Assembly (NCBI RefSeq): GCF_002162135.1
Contig: NZ_CP021382.1
Span: 3,966,001 to 4,030,000, forward strand
Source of the DNA: Cellvibrio sp. PSBB006
Lineage (GTDB): Bacteria > Pseudomonadota > Gammaproteobacteria > Pseudomonadales > Cellvibrionaceae
DNA: 64,000 nucleotides
Direction: 5' to 3'
This document shows positions 9,143-17,763 of this stretch, in pieces. Below the pieces are notes generated by a model, which ran no database searches, had not been told where the DNA came from, and was given only the letters and a program-made list of their open reading frames with translations. How positions within the stretch are numbered: the stretch's first letter is position 1; each line of letters starts with the position of its first letter. A program made the position numbers and the translations under genes.

Positions 9143-10651
9143 ATGAAAAATTCACCTTTGCAATCTCTCGTTATCCTTGGGGGCGGTAGTGCCGGATGGA
9201 TGGCAGCGGCATTTCTGGCAAAAAAATTCCAGGGAGCCACGCTGAAGATCAGTCTGATAGAGTCATCGGAGATTGGCACTATAGGTGTCGGCGAGGCAAG
9301 TGTTCCCGCCATTAAATACTTTTTATCTGAGCTGGGTATTTCTGAAAAAGATTTTATCCTGGCCACCCACGCTACATTTAAATTAGGTATTGATTTTGAA
9401 AGTTGGTATGAGCGTGACAAAAAATTCTTTCATCCTTTCGCGAAATTCGGTGAAAAGATTGCTGCTGTAGATTTTACGCATTACTGGACAAGGATGCGAA
9501 ATGCGGGTTGTCCAGAACCGCTGGATAGTTATTCACTGCCAACACAAATGGCACGCGCTGGAAAATTTGCCATACCACGCGGCGATACCTCAATCGATGG
9601 AATGGCTAGCTTCAACTATGCCTACCACTTTGATGCAGCACTATTCGCACAATATCTACGTCGCTATGCAGAGGGTTTAGGTGTTGAGCGCTGCGATGCA
9701 AAAGTTGAAAAAGTGCAACAACATTCCTCGACCGGCAACATTGAATCATTGTCGCTTCATGATGGGACGGAGGTCCACGGCGATTTCTTTATTGATTGCT
9801 CCGGGTTCGCCGGCTTGCTGATTGAAGGTGCATTGCAAACCGGTTATGAAGACTGGAGTCACTGGTTGCCATGTGATCATGCCTTGGCAGTACCCAGTAG
9901 TCCGAACGATAGCATTAATCCCTACACGCGTTGTACCGCGATGAGCGCGGGCTGGAAATGGAACATACCTTTACAGCATCGCGTGGGTAACGGCTATGTC
10001 TACGCCAGTCAATTTATTGATGACAGCGCAGCACAAGAAGAGCTGTTGAGTGGTCTGGATGGTGAGATGTTAGCGTCACCGAAACTGCTTAAGTTCAAGG
10101 CGGGACGGCGAAAAAAAATCTGGAATAAGAATGTATTGGCATTGGGATTGGCCGGTGGCTTTCTGGAGCCGTTGGAGTCCACCAGTATCTATCTTATTCA
10201 ATACGGATTAACCGCCTTCTTCGAAAATTTTCCGACAAAGACAGAAAATAACTATTTGCAAGACCGTGTTAACGCCATGGTGGCGGAGCACACTCTGCGT
10301 CTAAGAGACTTTCTCATTGCCCACTATTGCTTGAATGACCGCCGCGGCGAAACCTTCTGGGATTACTGCCGCAATATGGTTATACCGGGCTCGTTAGAGA
10401 TCCGTATAGAAGAGTATCGAGCAACAGGCAGTATTCGCCTGGACGAGCTGGATTTCTTCAAGATGAACAGTTGGGCCGCGATATTGAGCGGCATGCAGAT
10501 AACAGCCAGATACTATCACCCCAAGGTGGAGTATCTGGAGGAGCGTCTGGTAAAGCAGGAACTCGATAATATGAGAAAAGGGATTGCCCGGGTTCTTCCG
10601 ATAATTCCGGATCATGAGCAATTTATAAAGAACAACTGCTCAATCAGGTAG
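9143..10651 (+). CDS. Flavin-dependent tryptophan-halogenase family protein
   Basis: The 502-residue protein has the N-terminal FAD motif GGGSAGW (13-19), the GEASVP segment, Lys80 in TFKLGI (equivalent to the catalytic lysine of PrnA/RebH), GWKWNIPLQHR (the WxWxIP halogenase motif) and GFLEPLEST, which carries the conserved glutamate. All key residues of a working FADH2-dependent halogenase are present. Such genes commonly sit next to carbohydrate TBDRs in Xanthomonadales, Caulobacter and Alteromonadales, where their true substrate is unknown. The gene begins 74 bases after the TBDR on the same strand. No flavin reductase is encoded nearby. A role in modifying an aromatic compound or surface protein is conjecture. 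Confidence 0.85.
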   Translation: MKNSPLQSLVILGGGSAGWMAAAFLAKKFQGATLKISLIESSEIGTIGVGEASVPAIKYFLSELGISEKDFILATHATFKLGIDFESWYERDKKFFHPFAKFGEKIAAVDFTHYWTRMRNAGCPEPLDSYSLPTQMARAGKFAIPRGDTSIDGMASFNYAYHFDAALFAQYLRRYAEGLGVERCDAKVEKVQQHSSTGNIESLSLHDGTEVHGDFFIDCSGFAGLLIEGALQTGYEDWSHWLPCDHALAVPSSPNDSINPYTRCTAMSAGWKWNIPLQHRVGNGYVYASQFIDDSAAQEELLSGLDGEMLASPKLLKFKAGRRKKIWNKNVLALGLAGGFLEPLESTSIYLIQYGLTAFFENFPTKTENNYLQDRVNAMVAEHTLRLRDFLIAHYCLNDRRGETFWDYCRNMVIPGSLEIRIEEYRATGSIRLDELDFFKMNSWAAILSGMQITARYYHPKVEYLEERLVKQELDNMRKGIARVLPIIPDHEQFIKNNCSIR

Positions 10652-10750
10652 TTGCCTGGCGGTATCGGTGACTTACGAAATTTTTGAAAAAATAATCGAT
10701 ATATACGGATAAAGAATTTTTAGCTCTGCTGGTAGTGGAGCCTCCTCGTT

Positions 10751-10775
10751 AGCCCTGTTAACAGGGCTCTTTTTA
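10751..10775 (+). terminator. Rho-independent terminator
   Basis: AGCCCTG / CAGGGCT stem with a TTAA loop followed by CTTTTT. It lies between the halogenase-like gene and the GH-A hydrolase gene, so the hydrolases probably have their own promoter. Confidence 0.8.
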
Positions 10776-10808
10776 ATTCGTAATACATTTAATTGAGTAG
10801 AGGTCAGT

Positions 10809-12506
10809 ATGCCCAAGTGGATTTTATTCTCATTTTTATCGTTGATATGTAGCCAATGGTGTATGGCAGATATTTCCTCGGTAAAAGTGGTCGAGCCGGC
10901 CATGAGTCAGTACGAGCGTACGGTGATCGATGTTCAGCTAAAGGCCAGTTGGACCAATCCCTACCGTGAAAGTGATGTCGCATTGTGGGCAACTATTAGC
11001 ACGCCCTCTGGTAAGGCACTGCGTCTACCTGGGTTTTATGTCAGTGGCGATAGTAAAAAATTATCTAACTGGCGCTTTCATTTTGCGCCGCGTGAAGTCG
11101 GCGCTTATCAATTTTCTATTGAGTTGCTGGATGACCAACGCACTGCGGGTAAACCAAAGATTATCACGGCAAATGCAAAAGCCAGCAACAAGCCAGGTTT
11201 CTTGCAGGTAAACGATCTATGGACGTTAAAGTTTGATAATGGTCAGTTATTTCGTGGCGTCGGTGAAAACTTCGGTTGGGAACATCGCGACGAAGATGAT
11301 TCGCGATACTTCAAAGCACTCCATGAAGATCCGCGTTTTACCTATGACGTGATGCTGCCAAAATTACATCGGCAAGGTGCAAATTTTGTCCGCACCTGGA
11401 TGATCTTCTGGAATCTTCCCGTTGACTGGCAAACCGTAAGCAATGCATCGCGTTATAAAAATTCCAGTGAACGTTTTAATGCCAGTGGTATTGCGCGTAT
11501 GGATGAACTGGTTGCGTTAGCGGAAAACAATAACATCTACCTGATGTTGGCGATGGACAGTCATGCGGGCTTTATTGGCGAGAATTGGGATATTAATCCT
11601 TACAATCGCAAGAACGGTGGTTTTGCATCGACACCGGAAGAATTTTTCTCCAGCCCGAAAGCGCGCCAACAATACCAGGAAAAATTACGCTATCTGGTGG
11701 CCCGCTGGGGCTATAGCGCCAACATCGCGGCGTGGGAGTTTTTTAATGAAGTCGATAACGTAATGTATGCGGAAGACAAGACTATTCCCGATGCATTGGT
11801 TACGGAATGGCATCAGGTGATGAGCGATTATCTGGCCGACATTGACCCCTACAACCATATCATGACCACCAGTATTTCCCATCGCGATGTTGCCGGTTTG
11901 AACGACTTGCCGAACATCGATATCAACCAGCGCCATATCTATAAGGCGACGGATAAAATTCCTGGGACCTTGCGCGATTATTCTGCACAAGCGAAAAAGC
12001 CATATGTCATTGGCGAGTTTGGTTTCGAATGGGACTGGAGTATTAATTTTAATGACGTTAAAGCCGGGATGGTGGGCGACTTCAAAAAAGGACTCTGGTA
12101 CGGGCTGTTTTCGCCTACCCCTGTCATGCCGATGTCGTGGTGGTGGGAATACTTCGATGAGCACGGCACAACGGCGTACTTTGCGCATGTGCAGGAAATC
12201 AACCAATTAATCCTGCAGTCCGCTACTCAACCGTTGAAAGACATGGACGTTCAGGTTAATTCGGACCGCGTTGGTGTCTTGGCGATAGATAACGGCAGTA
12301 AACAATTTATCTATCTGAACAATCCGCTAGCTCGTAAACAAACGGTAAACCTCCAATTACCGCCGCAATTCTCTGCATCTAAAGCCAATGTGCAGATTTA
12401 CGACGGAGAAACCGGAACCTACGAACAATTAACTCGCGTCAACAAAGGCAAGTTAAACGGCGTGAAGCTGCCTGCTCATGGCAATAGTATTTTAATTATT
12501 CATTGA
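10809..12506 (+). CDS. Secreted clan GH-A glycoside hydrolase (GH5-like) with N-terminal DUF5060-like domain
   Basis: 565 residues: a signal peptide (cleavage near CMA-D, residue 20) and an N-terminal Ig-like domain (about 25-125) with the DUF5060 pattern of paired tryptophans and YQFSIELLDD. A TIM barrel spans about 135-450 and a small beta domain forms the C-terminus. The barrel has the clan GH-A acid/base WEFFNEVD (Glu314) and the nucleophile GEFGFEWDW (Glu403). The neighbouring GH26 genes point to mannan, so an endo-mannanase or beta-mannosidase-type activity is most likely. A cellulase-like activity cannot be excluded from sequence. No lipobox is present, so a soluble periplasmic or secreted enzyme is expected. 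Confidence 0.75.
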   Translation: MPKWILFSFLSLICSQWCMADISSVKVVEPAMSQYERTVIDVQLKASWTNPYRESDVALWATISTPSGKALRLPGFYVSGDSKKLSNWRFHFAPREVGAYQFSIELLDDQRTAGKPKIITANAKASNKPGFLQVNDLWTLKFDNGQLFRGVGENFGWEHRDEDDSRYFKALHEDPRFTYDVMLPKLHRQGANFVRTWMIFWNLPVDWQTVSNASRYKNSSERFNASGIARMDELVALAENNNIYLMLAMDSHAGFIGENWDINPYNRKNGGFASTPEEFFSSPKARQQYQEKLRYLVARWGYSANIAAWEFFNEVDNVMYAEDKTIPDALVTEWHQVMSDYLADIDPYNHIMTTSISHRDVAGLNDLPNIDINQRHIYKATDKIPGTLRDYSAQAKKPYVIGEFGFEWDWSINFNDVKAGMVGDFKKGLWYGLFSPTPVMPMSWWWEYFDEHGTTAYFAHVQEINQLILQSATQPLKDMDVQVNSDRVGVLAIDNGSKQFIYLNNPLARKQTVNLQLPPQFSASKANVQIYDGETGTYEQLTRVNKGKLNGVKLPAHGNSILIIH

Positions 12507-12627
12507 CACCTGGCTTTTGAATTTAGCGCGTTTAATGCAGTAAGCGGTAACCTCTGGAAAACACTTTCACGCGGTGAGTTTTCCGGGGGCTCCATCGTGG
12601 TCGTCATCATAATAAAGAGACAATAAC

Positions 12628-14706
12628 ATGAAATTATTATTACGCACCTTGTTGACTTTGCTCGTAACATCTTCATCACTGGTCGCCGCCAGTGAGGCCC
12701 CACATAAAACGTTAAACCTGCTATACGCCATCCAGGGAACGCACACGCTGGGAGGAATGCACAATAAAGAACCTAACGCCGATCCACTTCGTTATAGCAG
12801 TCAGTTAAATGGCATCACCGGAAATTGGCCAGGGTTGCACAGCGGTGATTTTCTATTTGCCGCGGTGGATATTAATAATCGTCAAACCATGATTAATGAA
12901 ATTATCGCGCAATGGAACGCCGGTGCGGTGGTAAATTTAATGTGGCATGCCTGTAACCCGGTCGGTACCAGCCCCTGTCAATGGAGTGGTGGTGTTATCG
13001 CGGAACTTACTGACCCCCAATGGGCTGATTTATTGACCGATGGCACGGTGTTGAATAATCGCTGGAAAGCGCGAATGGACGAAGTGGCGGTATTTCTCCA
13101 ACAGTTAGAGGATGCGGGCGTAGAGGTGATGTTTCGCCCTCTTCATGAGATGAATCAAAGTTTGTTCTGGTGGGGTGGGCGGCCCGGTGTTGATGGTACG
13201 GCCAGGTTATATCAATTAACCCACGATTATTTCAAACACACCAAAGGTCTTTCAAATTTAATATGGGTGTGGAACCTGCAAGATTTCAGCACGCTGCCTA
13301 CTGATGTAGATGATTATGATCCGGGGCATGAATACTGGGATGTTTTTTCCATGGATATGTATTGGAGCGATGGTCAGGGGTATACCACGGAAAAATATAA
13401 CGCCATCCGCAATAAAGCGGCAGGCAAGCCCATTGCGATTGGCGAAGCGGAAGACTTGCCCAGCCCTACGCTGTTTGAGAATGGTCAGCCCGACTGGAGC
13501 TTTTTTATGGGCTGGAGCGAATTAACTTTCAATAATTCTAACGAAAAACTCAATACAATCTTTCATTCTCCGCGCGTGATTACGCGTGATGAAATGCCCG
13601 GCTGGGACAATATCAGTTATCAGGTAATCCAGGCCGAGGATTACACCAATATGGACGGCGTTGAGACGGCAACAGTAGTAGACGGCACGACAACGGAGGT
13701 TGTTGGTTCAGTCGATGCCTGGGATTGGATGAGCTATGCGAGCATTGATATTCCGGTGGACGGCTTATATACCTTTGCGTTTCGCGTCTTGAGTAATGCC
13801 GGTGCAACTCTGCAGTTGGAAGGTGCTGGTGGTGTCCTGGCAGCGCGCGAGATTGCTGCAACAGATGATCAGTGGATCACCGTGTATAAAACCGTTTCCT
13901 TGACCCAAGGCGCCTATGAATTTGGAATTAAATCCATTGAAGGCAGCTTCAGCCTTAATTGGTTTTCGCTGTCATCAGTACATGGAATTGGTGATTCCAG
14001 TGGGTCATCAAGTTCTCAAAGTAGTTCATCGGCGTCATCAGTCAGTCCAGTAACCTATCCAATCCATATTGAAGCGGAGAGTTACAGCAATATGGACGGC
14101 GTTGCACAGAGCACTGATGACGATGGCGGCGCGACGACAGTTGTCAGTTCATTTGACGCTTGGGAGTGGATGAGTTACTCCGCGGTCAATTTGCCTGAGT
14201 CTGGTTCGCATATCATTAGCTATCGGGTGAAAACATCGAGTGCAGCGATACTGCAACTGGAAGAAGCTGGCACCGGTGTTTACGGCACGATCACTATTCC
14301 GTCGACAGACGGTGAGTGGACAACAGTTACCCAGACTGTAGAGCTTGATGCTGGCATGCGTTCATTTGGCTTGAAAGTTACCGAGGGTTCAATCAGCTTG
14401 AATTGGTTTAGCGTGGCTTGCGCCGAATGCGTTTCTTCCTCCAGTTCTTCTGATGCGTCGAACACGAGCGCCAGTAGTGCCACTTCATCGGCATCTTCAA
14501 TGAATTCAAGCAGCAGTACTGCGTCAAATGCATCGTCCAGCATTTCGTCAAGCGAAACTGGATCATCATCCTCTGCTCAGGCCAATTCATCTGCACAACA
14601 AAGTTCAAGACGATCATCGGGTGGCGGCAATACATCGATAAGCTTGCTGCTTCTTTTGACGTTATTATCTATCGCCAGATCGGTAATGCTTGCGCGTCGT
14701 TATTAA
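12628..14706 (+). CDS. GH26 endo-beta-mannanase with two CBM6 modules and GlyGly-CTERM-like tail
   Basis: 692 residues with a signal peptide to about residue 22. The GH26 domain (about 25-330) has the mannanase hallmark RPLHEMN (acid/base Glu174), FWWGGRPG and the nucleophile in IAIGEAED (Glu273). Two CBM6-like modules follow (about 330-450 and 472-600), each starting with an AE(D/S)Y(T/S)NMDGV pattern, split by a serine linker (452-470). A second serine-rich stretch (602-660) leads to RRSSGGG, a hydrophobic helix and ARRY. That layout matches GlyGly-CTERM sorting signals, which are processed by rhombosortase. Expected role: surface cleavage of mannan to oligosaccharides for the TBDR. Confidence 0.9.
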   Translation: MKLLLRTLLTLLVTSSSLVAASEAPHKTLNLLYAIQGTHTLGGMHNKEPNADPLRYSSQLNGITGNWPGLHSGDFLFAAVDINNRQTMINEIIAQWNAGAVVNLMWHACNPVGTSPCQWSGGVIAELTDPQWADLLTDGTVLNNRWKARMDEVAVFLQQLEDAGVEVMFRPLHEMNQSLFWWGGRPGVDGTARLYQLTHDYFKHTKGLSNLIWVWNLQDFSTLPTDVDDYDPGHEYWDVFSMDMYWSDGQGYTTEKYNAIRNKAAGKPIAIGEAEDLPSPTLFENGQPDWSFFMGWSELTFNNSNEKLNTIFHSPRVITRDEMPGWDNISYQVIQAEDYTNMDGVETATVVDGTTTEVVGSVDAWDWMSYASIDIPVDGLYTFAFRVLSNAGATLQLEGAGGVLAAREIAATDDQWITVYKTVSLTQGAYEFGIKSIEGSFSLNWFSLSSVHGIGDSSGSSSSQSSSSASSVSPVTYPIHIEAESYSNMDGVAQSTDDDGGATTVVSSFDAWEWMSYSAVNLPESGSHIISYRVKTSSAAILQLEEAGTGVYGTITIPSTDGEWTTVTQTVELDAGMRSFGLKVTEGSISLNWFSVACAECVSSSSSSDASNTSASSATSSASSMNSSSSTASNASSSISSSETGSSSSAQANSSAQQSSRRSSGGGNTSISLLLLLTLLSIARSVMLARRY

Positions 14707-14719
14707 TCTACTCACTTTC

Positions 14720-14741
14720 GAGGCCTCCTGGTTGAGGCCTC
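14720..14741 (+). terminator. Hairpin, probable terminator after first mannanase
   Basis: Two GAGGCCTC units separated by a CTGGTT loop form a GC-rich 8-base-pair stem, followed by the pyrimidine-rich TCCTTTGTC. The T tract is imperfect. Confidence 0.55.
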
Positions 14742-14900
14742 TCCTTTGTCTATCACCTGTTTAGTCTTGGCTTCAATTTCTGTGTTGAAGCTATCTTGAG
14801 CAAAGCTCCAATTGGCTAATAATCTTAAGGACAAAGCTTGCATCATATCTGATTGGTTTTTTTGTATTCCATTAACTGTTAATAATAAAGAGATGAGTCT

Positions 14901-16352
14901 ATGAAAAAGTCATTTTTCTATTCGGTCCGTATATTTACGTCTGCATTATTCGCCACTGCGCTAGCCATTCTTTGTCTGGTGAGTTCGGTCGCCAGTGCGC
15001 AGACCAATTTTAAAACCTTGAACTATTTATATTCCATTAAAGGGCAAAACACCCTCGGTGGTATGCACAACCGCCAGCCCAACGCTAACCCTAACCAATA
15101 CAGCCAGCAGTTGTATAACGTTGTTGGTCAGTGGCCAGCATTCTATAGCGCGGATTTTCAGTTTGAGCCGCAAGAGATTGCCAATCGCCAAACTATGATC
15201 AATCAGGTGATTACCGAGTGGAATAATGGCGCGATGATCAATTTGATGTGGCACGCCTGTAACCCCGCAAAATCCCGCCCCTGTTATTGGGACGGCAATG
15301 GCGTACTGAGCAGTATGACTGATTGGGAGTGGAGTCAATTGCTCACCAACGGCACGCCCATCAATCAGAACTGGAAGGCGATGATGGATGAAGTGGCTGT
15401 GTATTTACAGCAGTTGGAGAATGCAGGTGTTGAAGTATTGTTCCGGCCTTTACATGAGATGAATCAAGGCATGTTCTGGTGGGGTGGCAGACCGGGCTCC
15501 AATGGCACTGCAGCGCTTTATCGGTTAACGCGCGATTATTTTCAGAACACTAAAGGCTTGAGCAATTTGATTTGGGTATGGAATTTACAGGATTTCAGCA
15601 GCCTCTCATCAGACTTAAATAACTATGATCCTGGCAGTAATTATTGGGATGTCTTGACTCTGGATATGTATTGGTCAGATGGACAAGGCTATACCAGTGG
15701 TAAATACAATGCATTGCTCAATAAAGCCAATGGAAAAATAATTGGTATTGGTGAATGTGAAGATTTACCGTCGGTGAATTTATTGGCTCAGCAACCGCAG
15801 TGGTCTTTTTTTATGGGCTGGTCCGAGCTGACTTTCAGCGGCAACACCAATCAAAAGATCCAGGAAATTTATTGGTCCGGTCGGGTATTAACGCTAAATG
15901 AAATGCCGGGCTGGAATAATGTCGGCAATTCCTCAAGCAGCAGTTCCTCATCCAGCAGTAACCCTTCGAATACGCCGATCTATGTGCAAGCCGAAAATTA
16001 CAGCAACATGAGCGGCGTAATGACGGGCAATTCCAATGATGTTGATGGCGGTAGCTCGGTAGGCTCCATTGATACGAATGATTGGATGACCTACAACAGC
16101 GTTTCAATCCCCAGCTCGGGTTCATACACCATTGCCTATCGTGTGGCCAGTCCCAACGGTGGCGCTTTGCAATTTGAACAGGCGGGCGGCGGCGTGGTTT
16201 ACGGTTCCCGCAGTATTCCTGCAACCGGTGGCTGGAACACCTGGACGACCGTTTACCAGACTGTGACGCTCTCGGCGGGCACGCATAATTTTGGCATCAA
16301 GGCGACGCAAGGTGGCTGGAATTTTAATTGGTTTTCCATAACAAGGAATTGA
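14901..16352 (+). CDS. GH26 endo-beta-mannanase with C-terminal CBM6
   Basis: 483 residues with a signal peptide (cleavage near ASA-Q, residue 35). The GH26 domain (about 38-345) is very similar to that of the preceding gene: TLGGMHNRQPNANP, MWHACNP, RPLHEMNQGMFWWGG (Glu186) and GIGECED (Glu285). A pure serine linker (about 350-363) joins a single CBM6 (about 367-483: YVQAENYSNMSGV, NDWMTYNSV, GGWNFNWFSI). There is no membrane tail, so it is freely secreted, unlike its neighbour. The two genes are almost certainly a tandem duplication with different anchoring. An ATG at 14893 is out of frame and followed by a stop; 14901 is the real start. Confidence 0.9.
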   Translation: MKKSFFYSVRIFTSALFATALAILCLVSSVASAQTNFKTLNYLYSIKGQNTLGGMHNRQPNANPNQYSQQLYNVVGQWPAFYSADFQFEPQEIANRQTMINQVITEWNNGAMINLMWHACNPAKSRPCYWDGNGVLSSMTDWEWSQLLTNGTPINQNWKAMMDEVAVYLQQLENAGVEVLFRPLHEMNQGMFWWGGRPGSNGTAALYRLTRDYFQNTKGLSNLIWVWNLQDFSSLSSDLNNYDPGSNYWDVLTLDMYWSDGQGYTSGKYNALLNKANGKIIGIGECEDLPSVNLLAQQPQWSFFMGWSELTFSGNTNQKIQEIYWSGRVLTLNEMPGWNNVGNSSSSSSSSSSNPSNTPIYVQAENYSNMSGVMTGNSNDVDGGSSVGSIDTNDWMTYNSVSIPSSGSYTIAYRVASPNGGALQFEQAGGGVVYGSRSIPATGGWNTWTTVYQTVTLSAGTHNFGIKATQGGWNFNWFSITRN

Positions 16353-16517
16353 TTGGCAGGTAATAAATAGGTCAAGCAATGAGTGAGGAAGAATGACCTG
16401 ATTGCTTGATCTGTTAAACAATAATGTGTGGTTTATCTTTTTGTGTTCTCAAGCTTTTAATAGAGCGAAAGTAGAGCCTCAATTATTTCTTCTATTCCAA
16501 TAAATGATGGTTTAGTG

Positions 16518-17762
16518 ATGTCTGGAAAACCGGTTTTTTTTAATATCCTTTGTCTGTCGCTGTTATTAAATATTCATGTTGACGTATTAGCGCAGATTGG
16601 CGGCGAGATCACCGTCTACACAAATCGGGTTGATCTTGTGACCAACAAGAGCTATGCCAGGTGGATCAGAGAGTTTCAGGCATTGCACCCTGGCACGAGC
16701 GTAAAAATACAGGGTATTTCTGATTATGAAACGCACATTGCGTCACGACTGGAGGCGCGTAGCTATGGTGACGTCATCCTTGTGCCCAGAGATATGCCCA
16801 AGCAGGTCTATGAAAAATATTTTGTTCCACTCAACGACTTACAATTAAGTGAAAAAATCTACTTTCCGGAAATTTGGGAGTATCAGAAACAACACTACGC
16901 CTACGCACAGGGCGTTATAGCTGAAGGTTTGGTGTATAACAAGAAACTATTCGAACAGCTTGGCATAAAAGAACTACCTGACACCTTGGGTGGACTTATA
17001 GAGGTCGCAGGAAAAATAAAAGCTGCAGGAAAAATCCCGATCGCACTAAATGTAGGTGCGGCCTGGCCATTACAGCAATGGGATAAATCAGTCATGGCTA
17101 TTGCTGAAGATGGAGATTACTTCTCTCGAATGATAGATGATTTGCAACCTTTCGCCGAGGGAAAGCCATATTACGTGTCGCTCAGTATTGCGCATAATAT
17201 TTTCTCCGCCGGATTTAGCGAAGACGAATTTATTCGCAATAATTGGGAATCGTCCAAACAGCAATTTATAAACAATAATATTGCGATGTTTTATTTGGGA
17301 AACTGGCTTATCCCTCAGTTAATTGAGCAAGGTATGCGTAGTGATGACATCGGTTTTACGCCTTTTCCTTTTGATAACTCAGGCGATCTAAAAGCAATAC
17401 TGAACTACGATTGGGGAATGGCAGTAAGTCGGTATAGTAACAATAAGGATACCGCTAAGGCTTGGATAAAATTTGTGATTACGCGCTCTGATTTTGCTGA
17501 CGTGGCCGGGTTTATTCCTACCTATAAAGATCGATCTTCCTCAATGCCGCAGCTGGCTGCGTACATGTCGCTAGAGCCCGATATTATTCAGGCGGCACCG
17601 GCAAGTAATGACTTTATTCGGCTGGCAAATAAAGCCGGCATGGATTTTATGGGAGGCAATCACGTTCGTCACATTCTATTGAGTCCGGATTTTGAAGGAA
17701 GTATGAAGTACTGGAATAGCCGTTGGCGCCAGGCAAGAGAAAATTTCCAGGTGGCAGAATAA
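16518..17762 (+). CDS. Periplasmic sugar-binding protein (ABC-type family 1), chemotaxis-linked
   Basis: 414 residues from the ATG at 16518 (a GTG sits directly before it). A signal peptide ends near VLA-Q, with no lipobox cysteine. The body is an extracellular solute-binding protein type 1 fold: [54 protein letters not shown] and [14 protein letters not shown]. No ABC permease or ATPase gene is present in the window. The gene ends one base before the start of a chemoreceptor gene, so the two are surely co-translated. I infer that it captures a sugar, perhaps a manno-oligosaccharide, and presents it to that receptor rather than to a transporter. Confidence 0.82.
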   Translation: MSGKPVFFNILCLSLLLNIHVDVLAQIGGEITVYTNRVDLVTNKSYARWIREFQALHPGTSVKIQGISDYETHIASRLEARSYGDVILVPRDMPKQVYEKYFVPLNDLQLSEKIYFPEIWEYQKQHYAYAQGVIAEGLVYNKKLFEQLGIKELPDTLGGLIEVAGKIKAAGKIPIALNVGAAWPLQQWDKSVMAIAEDGDYFSRMIDDLQPFAEGKPYYVSLSIAHNIFSAGFSEDEFIRNNWESSKQQFINNNIAMFYLGNWLIPQLIEQGMRSDDIGFTPFPFDNSGDLKAILNYDWGMAVSRYSNNKDTAKAWIKFVITRSDFADVAGFIPTYKDRSSSMPQLAAYMSLEPDIIQAAPASNDFIRLANKAGMDFMGGNHVRHILLSPDFEGSMKYWNSRWRQARENFQVAE

Positions 17763-17763
17763 A

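Noticed and set aside
9143..10651. Halogenated natural-product (antibiotic) gene cluster
   Set aside because: No NRPS, PKS, flavin reductase, tryptophan-pathway or resistance genes nearby; the neighbours are TBDR and glycoside hydrolase genes.
12556..12584. Terminator before the first GH26 gene
   Set aside because: Only a 7-base-pair stem (GGAAAAC/GTTTTCC) with a 15-base loop, and no T tract follows.
14431..14620. Serine-codon-rich tract as a phase-variable or tandem repeat
   Set aside because: Serine codons are mixed (TCA, AGC, AGT, TCG, TCC) with no regular DNA repeat unit; it is a normal Cellvibrio-type protein linker.
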